The notes below the pieces were generated by a model. It saw only the letters and a list, made by a program, of their open reading frames with translations, was not told the origin of the DNA and did not search any database. Of a stretch of 64,000 nucleotides of DNA, positions 44,932 through 55,711 are shown one piece after another. The stretch comes from Strigamia acuminata. Lineage: Eukaryota > Arthropoda > Chilopoda > Geophilomorpha > Linotaeniidae. The stretch covers positions 1,302,001 through 1,366,000 of the forward strand of contig OX442316.1 in NCBI GenBank assembly GCA_949358305.1, written 5' to 3'. Numbering within the stretch: position 1 is the stretch's first letter; every line of letters begins with the position of its first letter. Made by a program: the position numbers and the translations under genes.

Positions 44932-46788
44932 ATGGTAAGTGGGTCATCGAGATACGACCCTTAGAACCAACCGGCCTTCCCCGTCCCTCCCCATTCGACG
45001 ATAACTTGTCATCTTCTAATAATTCAAATTCAATTATTCGTTTGACACTTTTTTTGCAGTCGGAATACGGGCTTACGGACGAACAAGTTGCGGGTAATTA
45101 CAAACAACACGGGAAATACTCTATTCCACTGCCTTTTTATTTTTATTTTATTTTATTTTATTTTATTTTATTTTATTCTTATTTTAACTAAAGAATTCAA
45201 AGAGGCGTTTATGTTGTTCGATAAGGATGAGGACGGCACCATAACCTGTTTGGAGTTGGGCGTGGTGATGCGCTCGCTCGGACAACGGCCCACCGAAAAT
45301 GAGTTGAGGGACATGGTCAACGAAGTTGATGTCGATGGTATGTTTTAAAATGATTTTTTTGTTAAAAATTACTGATTCCAGTTCAGTTGTGAATCGCCGG
45401 TGACGATTGCGCCATGTTTTTGTGGGTTCACAATTGGACTGGAATTTTGTCTAGCGCTCGCGTTGCGTCATGTTTTATTTGTGGCGGTCACGTGATGAGT
45501 CACTCGCCTTGTGGAGTGATTCGAGTATTTTGAAACAGTATAAATATCTTTACTAGGAAATGGAACTATCGAGTTTAACGAGTTTCTACAGATGATGTCG
45601 AAGAAGATGAAAGATTCGGATACTGAATTGGAGTTGCGCGAAGCTTTCAGGTGATTAATTCGTGGATCCGATCCGAGTATTGTTGCGAGGTGGATTTGGT
45701 GATGGATAATATTACAATTGGTTGCTTCGTTTGTTTGTTTCAGGGTGTTCGACAAGAATGGTGATGGCTTCATCAGTGCAGCTGAACTCCGTCACGTCAT
45801 GACGAATTTAGGTGAAAAACTAACCGACGAAGAAGTGGAAGACATGATTAGAGAAGCTGATATGGATGGCGATGGACTTGTCAATTATGAAGGTGACGCT
45901 TTCTTTTGCAGTTTCTTTCATTGCAGTTTTTCCAATTGAGAAATAAATTGGATCGGTCAAAGTTACTTCTACTTGTGCTAGGCAAATGTTAGCGATTCCT
46001 TACTTGTTAGTGTTAGTCACACGGCTGCAATCTACCGTGTAGAACTCGGTTTAACCACTAAAGATAGCCCAAAAGGGTTGAAAAGCCTTTGGGTTTGATG
46101 AACAATTCAGAAACGTATACTGAATAAAGCCAAAGTTATATGGCATAAAGCCAAAGGTAAACTACATAAAGCCAAAGGTATACTGCATAAAGCTGAAGGT
46201 TAACTACATAAAGCCAAAGATATACTGCATAAAGACAATGATGTACTGCATAAAGCCGAAGATACACTTGAAAAGCCAAAGGTATGCTGCCAGTAGCTGT
46301 TTTATAAACGCCTGGGCCATAATCTGGTATGAATACTTTTACAAATGCATTTTATTCAACCGTATTATGAAATGCATTACATAATGTTGAAATAATATAC
46401 TCCGTACTTAATTCTGCGAAATACTGTACGTTTTGGAATGCATAAGTGAAAAGCAATATTGTCACGCGGAAAAGCCGTTTCGATCACCGGCTGGCTTCGA
46501 CGCGCATTTTGGTCTAGTTGATCATCCTATGATGTCACAGTGGCCAAACGCTATCTATGGATGTTTTATTAAACTAAACTAGATCAAAATGCGAGTAGAA
46601 GCCAGCCGGTGATCGGAACGGCTTTTCTGCTGTACAATAAATTTTGTAAGATACCCAAATTTTCTTTGAATAATGTTTGAGTAAGCACTTGGTTTATGTA
46701 AATATGAGCAAACACCTAAACTAAAACGTTTTAAATTGTTTTCTTTCTATTCCTTTCAGAATTCGTCACAATTTTGACAACCAAGTAA
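44932..46788 (+). CDS. Calmodulin-like EF-hand protein
   Basis: Six exons: 44932-44934 (ATG only), 45060-45093, 45194-45337, 45557-45650, 45744-45892 and 46760-46788, giving 150 residues. All four calcium loops are canonical: [36 protein letters not shown] and [12 protein letters not shown]. The central helix [12 protein letters not shown] matches calmodulin. It differs from true calmodulin in its first residues ([14 protein letters not shown]), in several loop residues, and at the C-terminus (VTILTTK), where the two Met that contact targets are Ile-Leu. It is thus a calmodulin paralogue able to bind four Ca2+ with altered target preference. Intron positions parallel those of troponin C in the head-to-head neighbour. 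Intron 5 holds a tandem repeat and a foldback. Confidence 0.94.
46128..46290 (+). repeat. Tandem repeat in calmodulin-like intron 5
   Basis: About six units of roughly 25 bases built on CATAAAGCCAAAGGTATACTG. The unit is similar to AAAGCC elements just before it. Confidence 0.85.
46459..46637. mobile_element. Foldback/MITE-like element in calmodulin-like intron 5
   Basis: Arms 46459-46520 and 46577-46637 are inverted copies sharing GAAAAGCCGTT, CCGGCTGGCTTC and the CATTTTG stretch. The ends read ATTGTCACGCGG and, inward from the right, ATTGTACAGCAG. Segments near 38731-38790 share the GGCTTCGA(C/T)GCGC motif. Confidence 0.7.
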
Positions 46789-47229
46789 TGTGCTGTTCAC
46801 GCCCATCAACTCAACGCTTCGTCATCGCCATATTTTGTTATTTTACTTTCTAAATTTGTATATACTTTGGACAGGGTTGTTGACTGTTATATTTTGTCTT
46901 TGTCGGCCCGAATTGCAGTCAGATTTGCGAGAAAATTGCACCGTATGGCAGCTATAATTATATAATCATCACCTAATTCTATGCTTGTAAATGGAAAGAA
47001 AAAGAAAGCCGGCCGCTCCGAATAATCCATTTTTCCCTTTCCCCAAAATCACCCAAACTCCAGGCTGCATTTTAAAATAGAAAATATCTTTGCGATATAA
47101 ATATGAACTTATGTTTGATCCAAAATGAAACCTTCTCTCTATAAATTTGACACTTTTGGCACGCCGATTTAGAAAATGCTACCAACGAATGTTTCCGTAC
47201 TTGATTTCTATTTTCGAATGTGTCCGTTG

Positions 47230-47350
47230 CAGAGACGGATTTATAATCTGTGGGGCCCTTGTTTGGGGCCCCCGTTTATTCACATCGTGCAAATGTTTGA
47301 GGGGCCTCTCATGCGATAGAGAAATGCGAGAGCCAATAAATCCGCCTCTG
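47230..47350. mobile_element. hAT-type MITE, 121 bp
   Basis: Ends CAGAGACGGATTTAT and ATAAATCCGCCTCTG, with a perfect 8-bp target duplication GTCCGTTG at 47222-47229 and 47351-47358. Confidence 0.9.
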
Positions 47351-47359
47351 GTCCGTTGA

Positions 47360-47495
47360 CAGTAGCGCTTTATTGTACATGGGGGCCCAAATAAGCCACC
47401 AAATAAGCATCAAATAAGGTATATTTTTATTTCATTCTATTTTTGATAATGGGGTCCCTAGGCCCACTGGCCACTCATGTTATAATGCGCCACTG
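47360..47495. mobile_element. Second hAT-type MITE, adjacent
   Basis: Ends CAGTAGCGCTTTATTG and (T)ATAATGCGCCACTG. The flanks TCCGTTGA and TCAGTTGC agree at 6 of 8 positions. The left flank overlaps the right target duplication of the previous element. Interior GGGGGCCC and GGGCCTAGGG-type motifs match the copy at 31151-31274. Confidence 0.7.
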
Positions 47496-49084
47496 TCAGT
47501 TGCTTTCAAATTCAAATTTTACGCTACGTTAATTAAATAGCTATTTCATTAAGGACTAATCAGTTAATCTGTTAATATTTTGATACAAGTGCCTTCTTCT
47601 TGAATGTGACAAAATGCAAAATAAATATATTCCCTTAATCCTGTATTTTGATCTGTATTTTATCTTTAATATTTTTGCTTTTGCGTTGTTCGGTACTCAC
47701 TGGGTTTGGTTTTCTGATGTATTTAGGAACCATGGACGTGATCAAGTCATTATTTCTCGCTTAGATGGTGAACGAAGATGTTGTGATGTCGTCACTATTT
47801 CTAAATAGAGCGCTAAATGGTGAGAAGATTTATAGTCTAGCGTCGGCTCATTTATTCATTTATTTGCCCATTCGTTATTTTTATTGCGTTTTTGTTATTT
47901 TGTACAATTGCGCCACCTGTAATGGCGTAATTGAGAATAAGCGTCGTCGGTGGAAAGTGAGGTAAGCGCTTTTGTTTCTTCGTCTTATAATGTATCTTAA
48001 AGAAATTTTTTGTACGAAATTACAGCACCATAAACTTTATTTTCATAAAAATTACGAAAAAAAAGTAAATATAACAATAGAATTAAAAATTATCAACAAT
48101 TTAAAAATGTTTTGATTGACTGCAACTTTCAGTATTTTCGAGTATTTAGTGCATCATTTTTTGCTAGAGAATAAGTTAGTACAAATAAATAAAACTTGAT
48201 AAGTGGAAAACTATTGTTATTGTAAAAGCATTTGTGTTACTTGTTACGGTATGTAACTTATGTTGTTACAATTGGTATCGATAGATCATTTGTTTGTTAG
48301 GTATACAGTTGTTATTATTGGGTATTATTGATTGTATAATGGAAGGATAAAATGTAATATTTTTGGTTAATGCGTATTCTGTTTCTGTTTTCATTGAGAG
48401 CTAACTGACATGAAATCAAACTGTTAGATCCATTGCTTCAATGTTTTGCTGCTAGATGGAGTTTGGATATTAAATTGAAGGGCTGGAGTAATGTCTGCCA
48501 ATGTGGATAACTACTACTCCGTAGAAAATTGCTAGAACAGTAATTTATTTGTTGATAAGTTATTTCAGCAGTTTATAATAAATCCTGCTCTTTTAATGTG
48601 TGTCACAAATTGCATTGCCACTGTCCATCTCTCTACATCTTACAATATAGGTGTAAGATAAAAGTGTAAGATTCCACTGTTTTGATTCCTTTTGGGATTA
48701 AATTACATCTCTGACGTGTAATGAACATGAGGTGGAAAAATTACATTTTTATGTGTTGATGGCATTTTCAAAAGGGTGTAAATGTATTCCAATATAGAGT
48801 ACCGGTAATATTACTCCTTGCAATCACTCATAAGACTAACTCTTCCACATTCAAAAGACTGCAATAAAAGGTGTTTAAGTAAAACGAGGAAAGTACTTGT
48901 ATTGTAAAGTACGAAAGCATCCATCTCAAATTTGATGATTTTTGTCAGTTACTTTTCAAGAAAACTTGTGGTTATTATGCGACTTTATGGTATGGTAATT
49001 GTAAATACTAAACTTTGAAATTTGAAGAATATTTGAATACTTTTCATCATTGGAAATAATTCTTCTCTCTCGCAGTGAAAGGTG

Positions 49085-52000
49085 CTACCATTCAAAATAT
49101 CTCCTGGGAACTCCGGGACATTTTGCGCTTCCACACCATTTCTGTTCCACCAAAGTAGGACATTGTCTTCCGCCTCTTCGTGCGTGCTTCGTGATGGTCC
49201 GTGTGCGTCTCATGTGCCCAATGCCGCATGTACGGCTGCACTCTGACCATTCTGACCAGTCAGTTACACGGCAGTTTCTAGGACCGCCTGGATTAAAAAA
49301 ATGCAAGAAAAAATTAGGAGAGTCTCAACAATTTATGAAGCAACTTTATCATTTTATCCACCTGAGGAGGCAGAAACTCATTGATTTTCTGTGACTCCAA
49401 AAAATAGAAATAGGTAGATTTTTTTGTCCGAAAATACATTTCCTGTCTGAAAATGCATTTTTTTTTGTCTGAAAATGCATTTTTTTTTGTCTGAAAATGC
49501 ATTTTTTTCCCCACTTGAAAATGCATTTTTTTCCCACTTGAAAATGCATTATTTTTCCCACTTGAAAATGCATCGTTTATTTCTATAAAAGGAAGAATTT
49601 CTCATAAAAATGCTTTTTTCCGCCCGCAAATGCATTTTGTTGTTTGAAAATGTTGCGAAGATGTAATTTGATTATTTTTAGATATTCTTGGGGCCTCCTA
49701 TGAAAGTGTTCCGTCCTTCCCCCACCCCTTCCTCAGCTATAATTCAGTCCTAGCGACATCATTTTGTGCAGACGATGTCATTAAATCATCAAATAACACG
49801 ATTTAGCTGATTCTGAAACGTCATTTCATCAAACTACTAATGTCACAGAGAATCAATGAGTTTTTGTACCCTCTGGTGGCTAGAATTAAAAACAATCATT
49901 CTGAAGCTACTCCTATAGTAATTTTTAAGATGAAAAGAAAGATTTTTCAGACCACGTTTTGTCGGAAATTCATGTTTTCGTACTTACGTCTAAGTTTTGG
50001 CCTTCGATGTTGATTCGTAGTTTTGGTCATGTTTTTCTGTGGCTGTGGCACGTTAAAAGTGGTAGTCAGAGTCTGTTGTGGTTTTTTTGGATCGTTGGCG
50101 GGATATTTTGATTTATAATGTGGCTTGTTATGCACATTTGAGTGCACTGAAAATTTGGGCGGCGGTTCTATTTCCCCCCTGTGAACGAGGTTGGTTTCTT
50201 CTTCAACATATTCGTATTTCTGAGGCGAAAGTTTAGCTGTATCTTCGTGGTAGAAGATTTCGCTTAACTCGTATTCTTTTTCCTGTAAAATTCAAAGAAA
50301 GCAATTGTTGAAATATTACGTGTGGCCAATCGCATCCAATGGGCAAAGCTGCTTCCGACATGTAAACATAAAAACATTATGGCTCCCCCTCCCCCTCCCC
50401 CCACCCAGAAGCCCCAATTTGAAAACAGAATTTTAAAAAAAAGTGTTAGTTTGAAATTTTTTTTACAAGAAGAGCCCACGTCAGACCAGAAATCTGCCTC
50501 TAGGGCCCCAAAATCACATTCTAGCAAAATGCCGACAATATTTTTGTCTGATGGTGGATGGACGGTGCCCGTTTAGAAAACGTGCACAGAAAACACAGGC
50601 TGAACTATCTTAAATTGTTTGTGTTGGGCACATACTCGTATGATACACTACCTTTAATATAGTAAACGTTGCAATGTTCGGTAATTTATGGCGTCGCGGA
50701 TAATAGAATGAATTGGCCGAGTGATTGGGATACTGTGCAGTAAGCGTGTAAATCTTTTCTTGCGGATCAGATTTCCAGTTAGGTGCAGTGAAAGTGTATC
50801 CTTCGTCGGTACCAGCGTCCATTGGGTCGACCTCCAGTGTGACTGCGTCCAGCCATTTACCCTGTACACACAGGTCAAAACTGTCAATGCCAACGAACCA
50901 GTCCGGACTCGGATGTAGATGACACATCAATGAAACCTTGAAAAAGAACGAGTCAATTGAATTATGTGTAGTTAAAGTTAAAGCATGAATGAATGATCTC
51001 ATTGCTATTTATAGTACATTTTATAAATTATAAATAAATAAATAAATGCATTTACAAGATATTATAGATAGGAAAATATTGAAATAATTGAGATGTTTTA
51101 ATACTTTTTGTGTGCACTGCACTGAATTGCAAGAATAGGTGTGGAAGGATAATCTTGCGTTTCTAAAACACATTGGGTCAGTTACCCTCGAGTAATTGAT
51201 GGTATTTAAATGTGTGGTCACTATCAGAGTTGTGTACCAGTTTTTAATCTTGTAACATGGTGTTTCAAGTTGTAGATGCAATCAGTTTGAGATTGAATAT
51301 TTAAATTGAAATGGTTTTGAATGTTAAACATGTGGACACAGTGTCAAACAACTCAATGAACACCCGAGTAAATCAGGTGCAACCGTAAATGGTCAAAGGA
51401 AACATGTGACACTTATTGAATCTATACATTAACCACTTCCAACAAGTGTGTCAAGAATGGAGAAGACAAAGTAAAATGTGTACTTGTACTGGGTGTAAAA
51501 TAAATTTACACTCATTTACACAAAGCATTTTATTTGTACTCATTTGTACTTTTGGGAATTTTTTTCTATTCATTTACACTTGAGGTATTTTTTTAAATTC
51601 ATTTACACGAAAGGCGTTTGTTTTTCTACTCATTTACACTTGAGGCATTGATTTACACTCATTTCAAACTGAAATTGACAGTATACTAGAATGGCAAAAT
51701 GACGTTTGAGTTTAGTGAGCGATGATTGTGTAAAAGACGCACCTTCGAATGATTTCCATCGACGAAAAACTCAGCTTGAGTTTGTCCCACTCCAATGGAA
51801 ATAGGCGCTGCCATAAACTCATCATAAACGCCTCCATTTCCTTGAGCTTCTGCATCCAGCACATCCGTCTTGCCCGTCTCGGTGAAGATCTTCACTCCCT
51901 CACTCGCCAACGATCCAAGTCGCCACAACGTGTAGCTCTTGTTGTGAGATCGGCCTAAATCGAGAAAAGAAAAAGAAATGAAAACAAAACAAAATAAACA

Positions 52001-55000
52001 AAAGCGCATGTTTCGCATAACCTTAGGCCTAATTTCAAGTGATGTTTATGACGACTTTGAACAAATTTGCGCGCAACGTGCCAACCACACGTATGCTGAT
52101 GCCAAAAAACTGTCATCTCTTGTTCAATCAAGCGTGACTAATCGCATAGCAAACAGCAAACACAACGAGACAAGTCAAGGCAGCGTGAAACATTGAGTGA
52201 AGGCAGTTGTGGATTTATATCTTGTTTATTCAAACAAAGCGGACATGCGTGGGATGTGGATAGAATAAATATACTTGTGTGTCTATACTGTATATATTTA
52301 AATATATTTACCGAACACATTTCGTGAGAGAATTTTTTGCAAATTCCATCACTCCTCACCTATGGTTGGTTACCATTACCAACCGTACTGTTTTAAAAGT
52401 ACCGTATTTCCTATTTCCATTATAATACATTGAAACGTTTTGCAAGATCCAAAGGTGGTAACCCTAACCTCATTAGTGTGCCACTCGGATAGTTGAGCGA
52501 TTGTTAGCGCCCCCGCTGCAGCAGGTGGGCATTTTAGGAACTAGAGAACTTTTTCTCTCCGTTTCTCCTCTGTTTTCAGTTTTCACTGGTGTCTGTGTAA
52601 TTTATGGGGGATCACGGTTAAATAGGTCAGCAGATTAACAGATTAGCCTAGAAACTCAGTTATTGCGGGGCAAATGGATGATTTATGCCCTGTCTACACC
52701 TACGAGGAATTTGTGGAATGGAAAATGAGATTTTCTAGCGACAATCCTCACGATTTCAGCGCGATTGTTTTCTTTTAAAGTCTGCTGAGAATAGATTCTT
52801 TTATTCTTGGAATCTGTTGCATAAGTTTTGCTTCTTTCAACTTCTACACAGACAATTTATCCAATATCTGGGATTTTTCCCCAAAAATAGCAGAAATCTA
52901 TCAGGGCAGTTGCCGTTGCTCATGGCCAAAAACTAGCTGAACAATGGTGCGCACATTTGCATAGATTGAGTTACTTTGTACCTTCCAGGAGACATTAATG
53001 AGCATCTGATTCATTTTAATGCTGGATTTGCTTGTCATTAAATGCAAATTAAACTTGATATGCTATTCAGGCTAATTGTGGGCATGCAAATTAGGTTTTT
53101 ATGGCTTTAAGTAATGTTTCTTTGCAATCTTTTGAGAGAGGAATGAAAAACTTGTTTGCATCAAACATTTCTTTTCAGGTTAAAGGGATCCACAGACGGA
53201 GCAGAAAAGCAAGTAAATCATCGCCAAACCTTAAATTTAAATTAATTTAATTGCAGCACTTGATCTCTCTAGTCTAGTCTGTCTTGTCGTTTTTAACAGA
53301 TAACAAATTTCTTTTGCTTATTATCAATTTGGTTAAGTAATTATTATTGTTCATAAAGATTAGAAAGAAAAAAGAAAGCAAACAGACTTAAGTAGGTTAC
53401 GTCTGCTAGGTTGGGACAAGGAGAGTCGTGAAGGTCACTGAACCTCCATGCATTGAAATTGCTAATAAGACTGAGGCAGGCAAATAAATAAATGGATTTT
53501 ACACAGCTGGCGAAATGCCACACGCAATTAACAAATCTGCACAAATAATTAAAATGGGAATTCAATGACCTAACCTAAGGTCAATTTTCACCCCCCATAG
53601 AGAGAAAGAGAGAAAGCTATGAAATTTGCATATTATTTAAATATCTTACAAGTTAGTGCTATAAATAACGAATCATTGAAAATTGAAAATTGCAATATCC
53701 TGGAAGCCTGCAAGTGTCGGTCTTTGAATGGTGAGATAGATGGGGCCCGGGCCAGTAACAATTGCACTAATATATTGAGATTGTCCGTGATGACACTTAA
53801 TTGTAAAGCGGCATCTACGAACACTACTGTTCGCACATTATTTATCACATTGAGTGATGAGGCGTGCACTCTCGTATATAGAAACATAGGACTAATAAGA
53901 ATTAACGGTTCATCTGTATTTATTTAGACACACTGCAATTCTGCTGTTAAAACCTACTTCAGGTTTTACGCTAATACACCATTCTATTCATTACAAAAGT
54001 AGTTAACGTTATGCTAGGTATTGCATCATACGGGCTACCTTAGGTCTTATAAATTTCCATTTTTTTGTTTCTCAAGAACCCTTTGGACTAGAACCTAGGC
54101 CTGGAATGGAATGGAAGCTGTGTAATATCTTTTGTTTTTTTTCTTTTGTTGTCAGTTGCCTGACCTTTCGTGTCACCACCTACAGAGGACTTATGGACCC
54201 ACGGTCTAATATGCAGAGTTTTTCCAAAAATAGTATTAAAAATGTGAATAATTTATGTGCAAATATGTAAAACTGTCAAAGTGACAACATCACTGGGTGG
54301 AGACAATGTTGAACAATCCATTTGTTCATGGATTTGCATCTGTTCTTCTATTGTCTGGAGGTCAACTTGAAGAAAAGAGAAATGCTCTTAGAGTCATGTG
54401 ACTTTAAAATATTCACACTTAAAATTCTAACCACATCGTTCGACAGGAAATTTTTTTTTCACCACGTCTCGATTAAAGTCAGCCTGCTTGGCGCCATTTT
54501 AAGAGCCTAAAAGAAAATTAGTTGGCTCTGCTCCACATCTGACACATTTCAAACACATTTCAGGTAAGTATTTATTTATTGGTTAATAACTGTAGAAATT
54601 CTTTTTTTTTTTTTTTTTTTTTTTTTTTTGTCCACAATACTTTTCTTATTGAGGTCTTAATTCAAAGTCTGAGTGTGTAGGAGTTTACCAGTAAATCACC
54701 AGCTATGAATTTTTTATGATTTTTATCTTTTGTCTTGTATTGTCTCTGTTCCAAAACCACAGATAAGAAACTGCTGTTAAATTTTCAAAAAAAAATTTAT
54801 TTTTTAAAAATTTAAAAATTTAATTATTGAAGTTTGATTTTAATTTTTGCTTTGTCATGCCAGAATTCATGTCATTGTGACCATTTTGGAAGAAAAACAA
54901 GATCAGATGGAGTTTTGGCATCCATCTTATATTATTTATGGTAAAAAAAATGCTTGTATTTATTTCGTTTCAATTTTGGGCAGTAAAAACGATTGATTTC

Positions 55001-55711
55001 TAGAGATAAAGCATTTTTATGTAGTTGTATATATTTGTAATTGTCTTGTTTGATTTCTAGTGGTTTATAGAAGATGGTGTGATGTTTTTATGGACGCTTT
55101 TGGCAAGAAATTTTAGTGCTAAAGGGTGTGTTAAAATGTGGACCTTTGAGGTAAATAAATTAACAGGAAGCACATTTTGCATTTAAACCCAAACATCAAT
55201 AGATTATGGCATAAAAATAGTCTGTCAGTTTAAAGATGAAGGACCTCAACATTCCACTCGCATTTTTAAGAGAAAAAAGAAAAAAAAGATGTCTGCCTTT
55301 AATTAGATTAAAGAAAAATAAAACTAAAGCTGATGAAATTTAAATTATTTGATTTAAATTCTAAAATTTTTATTTTTTAAATTGGCTATAAATTTTTTTG
55401 CAGGTCAAAGCAAGATGAGAAGAAAAAAAAGTTGACCTCTGAAATAAAAAAATAAAAAATAAAAAAAGTTGAATTGACTTACCTATGAGTTTGGACCACT
55501 GAGCCACCGGTCTCCAGTCCGGATAATGTTTGGGGAATTTTTCCCTGGACCAAAACGTCTTGAAAATGACTTTGTAGACGGTAAGTCGATCACCTTTGCA
55601 CCCTGTCGATGATGTAATGTCCGAGTTGATTGAATTCTGGCCGTGGGAAGCGGTGAAAATGAAAAAGACGCCGCTCATTAGAACGAAATGCCACGGCAGA
55701 ATTGCAGCCAT
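49085..55711 (-). CDS. Secreted M-spondin / Spondin-2-like matrix protein
   Basis: Exons 55711-55483, 51954-51743, 50936-50652, 50282-49988 and 49287-49085, GT-AG and in frame, give 407 residues. After a signal peptide (about 5-24) comes the spondin_N domain over exons 1-3. Its hallmarks are FPKHYPDWRPVAQWSKLIG, FMAAPISIGVGQTQAE, HPSPDWFVGIDSFDLC, DAGTDEGYTFTAPNW and HSANSFYYPR. Exon 4 is a ~98-residue polar linker rich in Lys, Pro, Gln and Asn. Exon 5 is a thrombospondin type-1 repeat (WSEWSECSRTCGIGHMRRTR, then CPTLVEQKWC). The layout is that of Spondin-2 and Drosophila M-spondin, which are extracellular matrix proteins, the latter at muscle attachment sites. F-spondin is excluded by the single TSP1 and absence of a reeler domain. 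The linker is longer than I expect for the family. Intron 1 is 3.5 kb. Confidence 0.92.
49430..49630 (-). repeat. Tandem repeat, unit about 22 bases, in M-spondin-like intron 4
   Basis: Repeats of GAAAATGCATTTTTTT, with the alternating linkers TTGTCT and CCCACTT, give at least eight units. The ORFs on the minus strand here (many MHFQ and KKM) are repeat translations. Confidence 0.9.
51500..51670 (+). repeat. Degenerate tandem repeat in M-spondin-like intron 2
   Basis: ACTCATTTACACTTGAGG-type units of about 27-35 bases repeat five or six times. Confidence 0.7.
51955..55482. other. Intron 1 of the M-spondin-like gene
   Basis: 3.5 kb without a supported exon. It includes a T run of about 28 (54603-54629), AT-rich stretches and no MITE I could delimit. 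The ORF 53619-53927 has no recognisable relatives. Confidence 0.6.

Larger units (their letters stand above)
46789..49084. other. Intergenic: calmodulin-like 3' end to M-spondin-like 3' end
   Basis: The two genes converge. Apart from two adjacent hAT MITEs (47230-47495) no feature is supported. The ORFs 47147-47359, 47614-47808 and 47765-47965 have no resemblance to a family. Confidence 0.6.

Noticed and set aside
46128-46290. CRISPR-like array
   Set aside because: Units are contiguous without unique spacers and lie in a eukaryotic intron. It is an ordinary tandem repeat.
49314-49573. Minus-strand ORFs with repeated MHF and KKM residues
   Set aside because: Translations of the GAAAATGCATTTTTTT tandem repeat.
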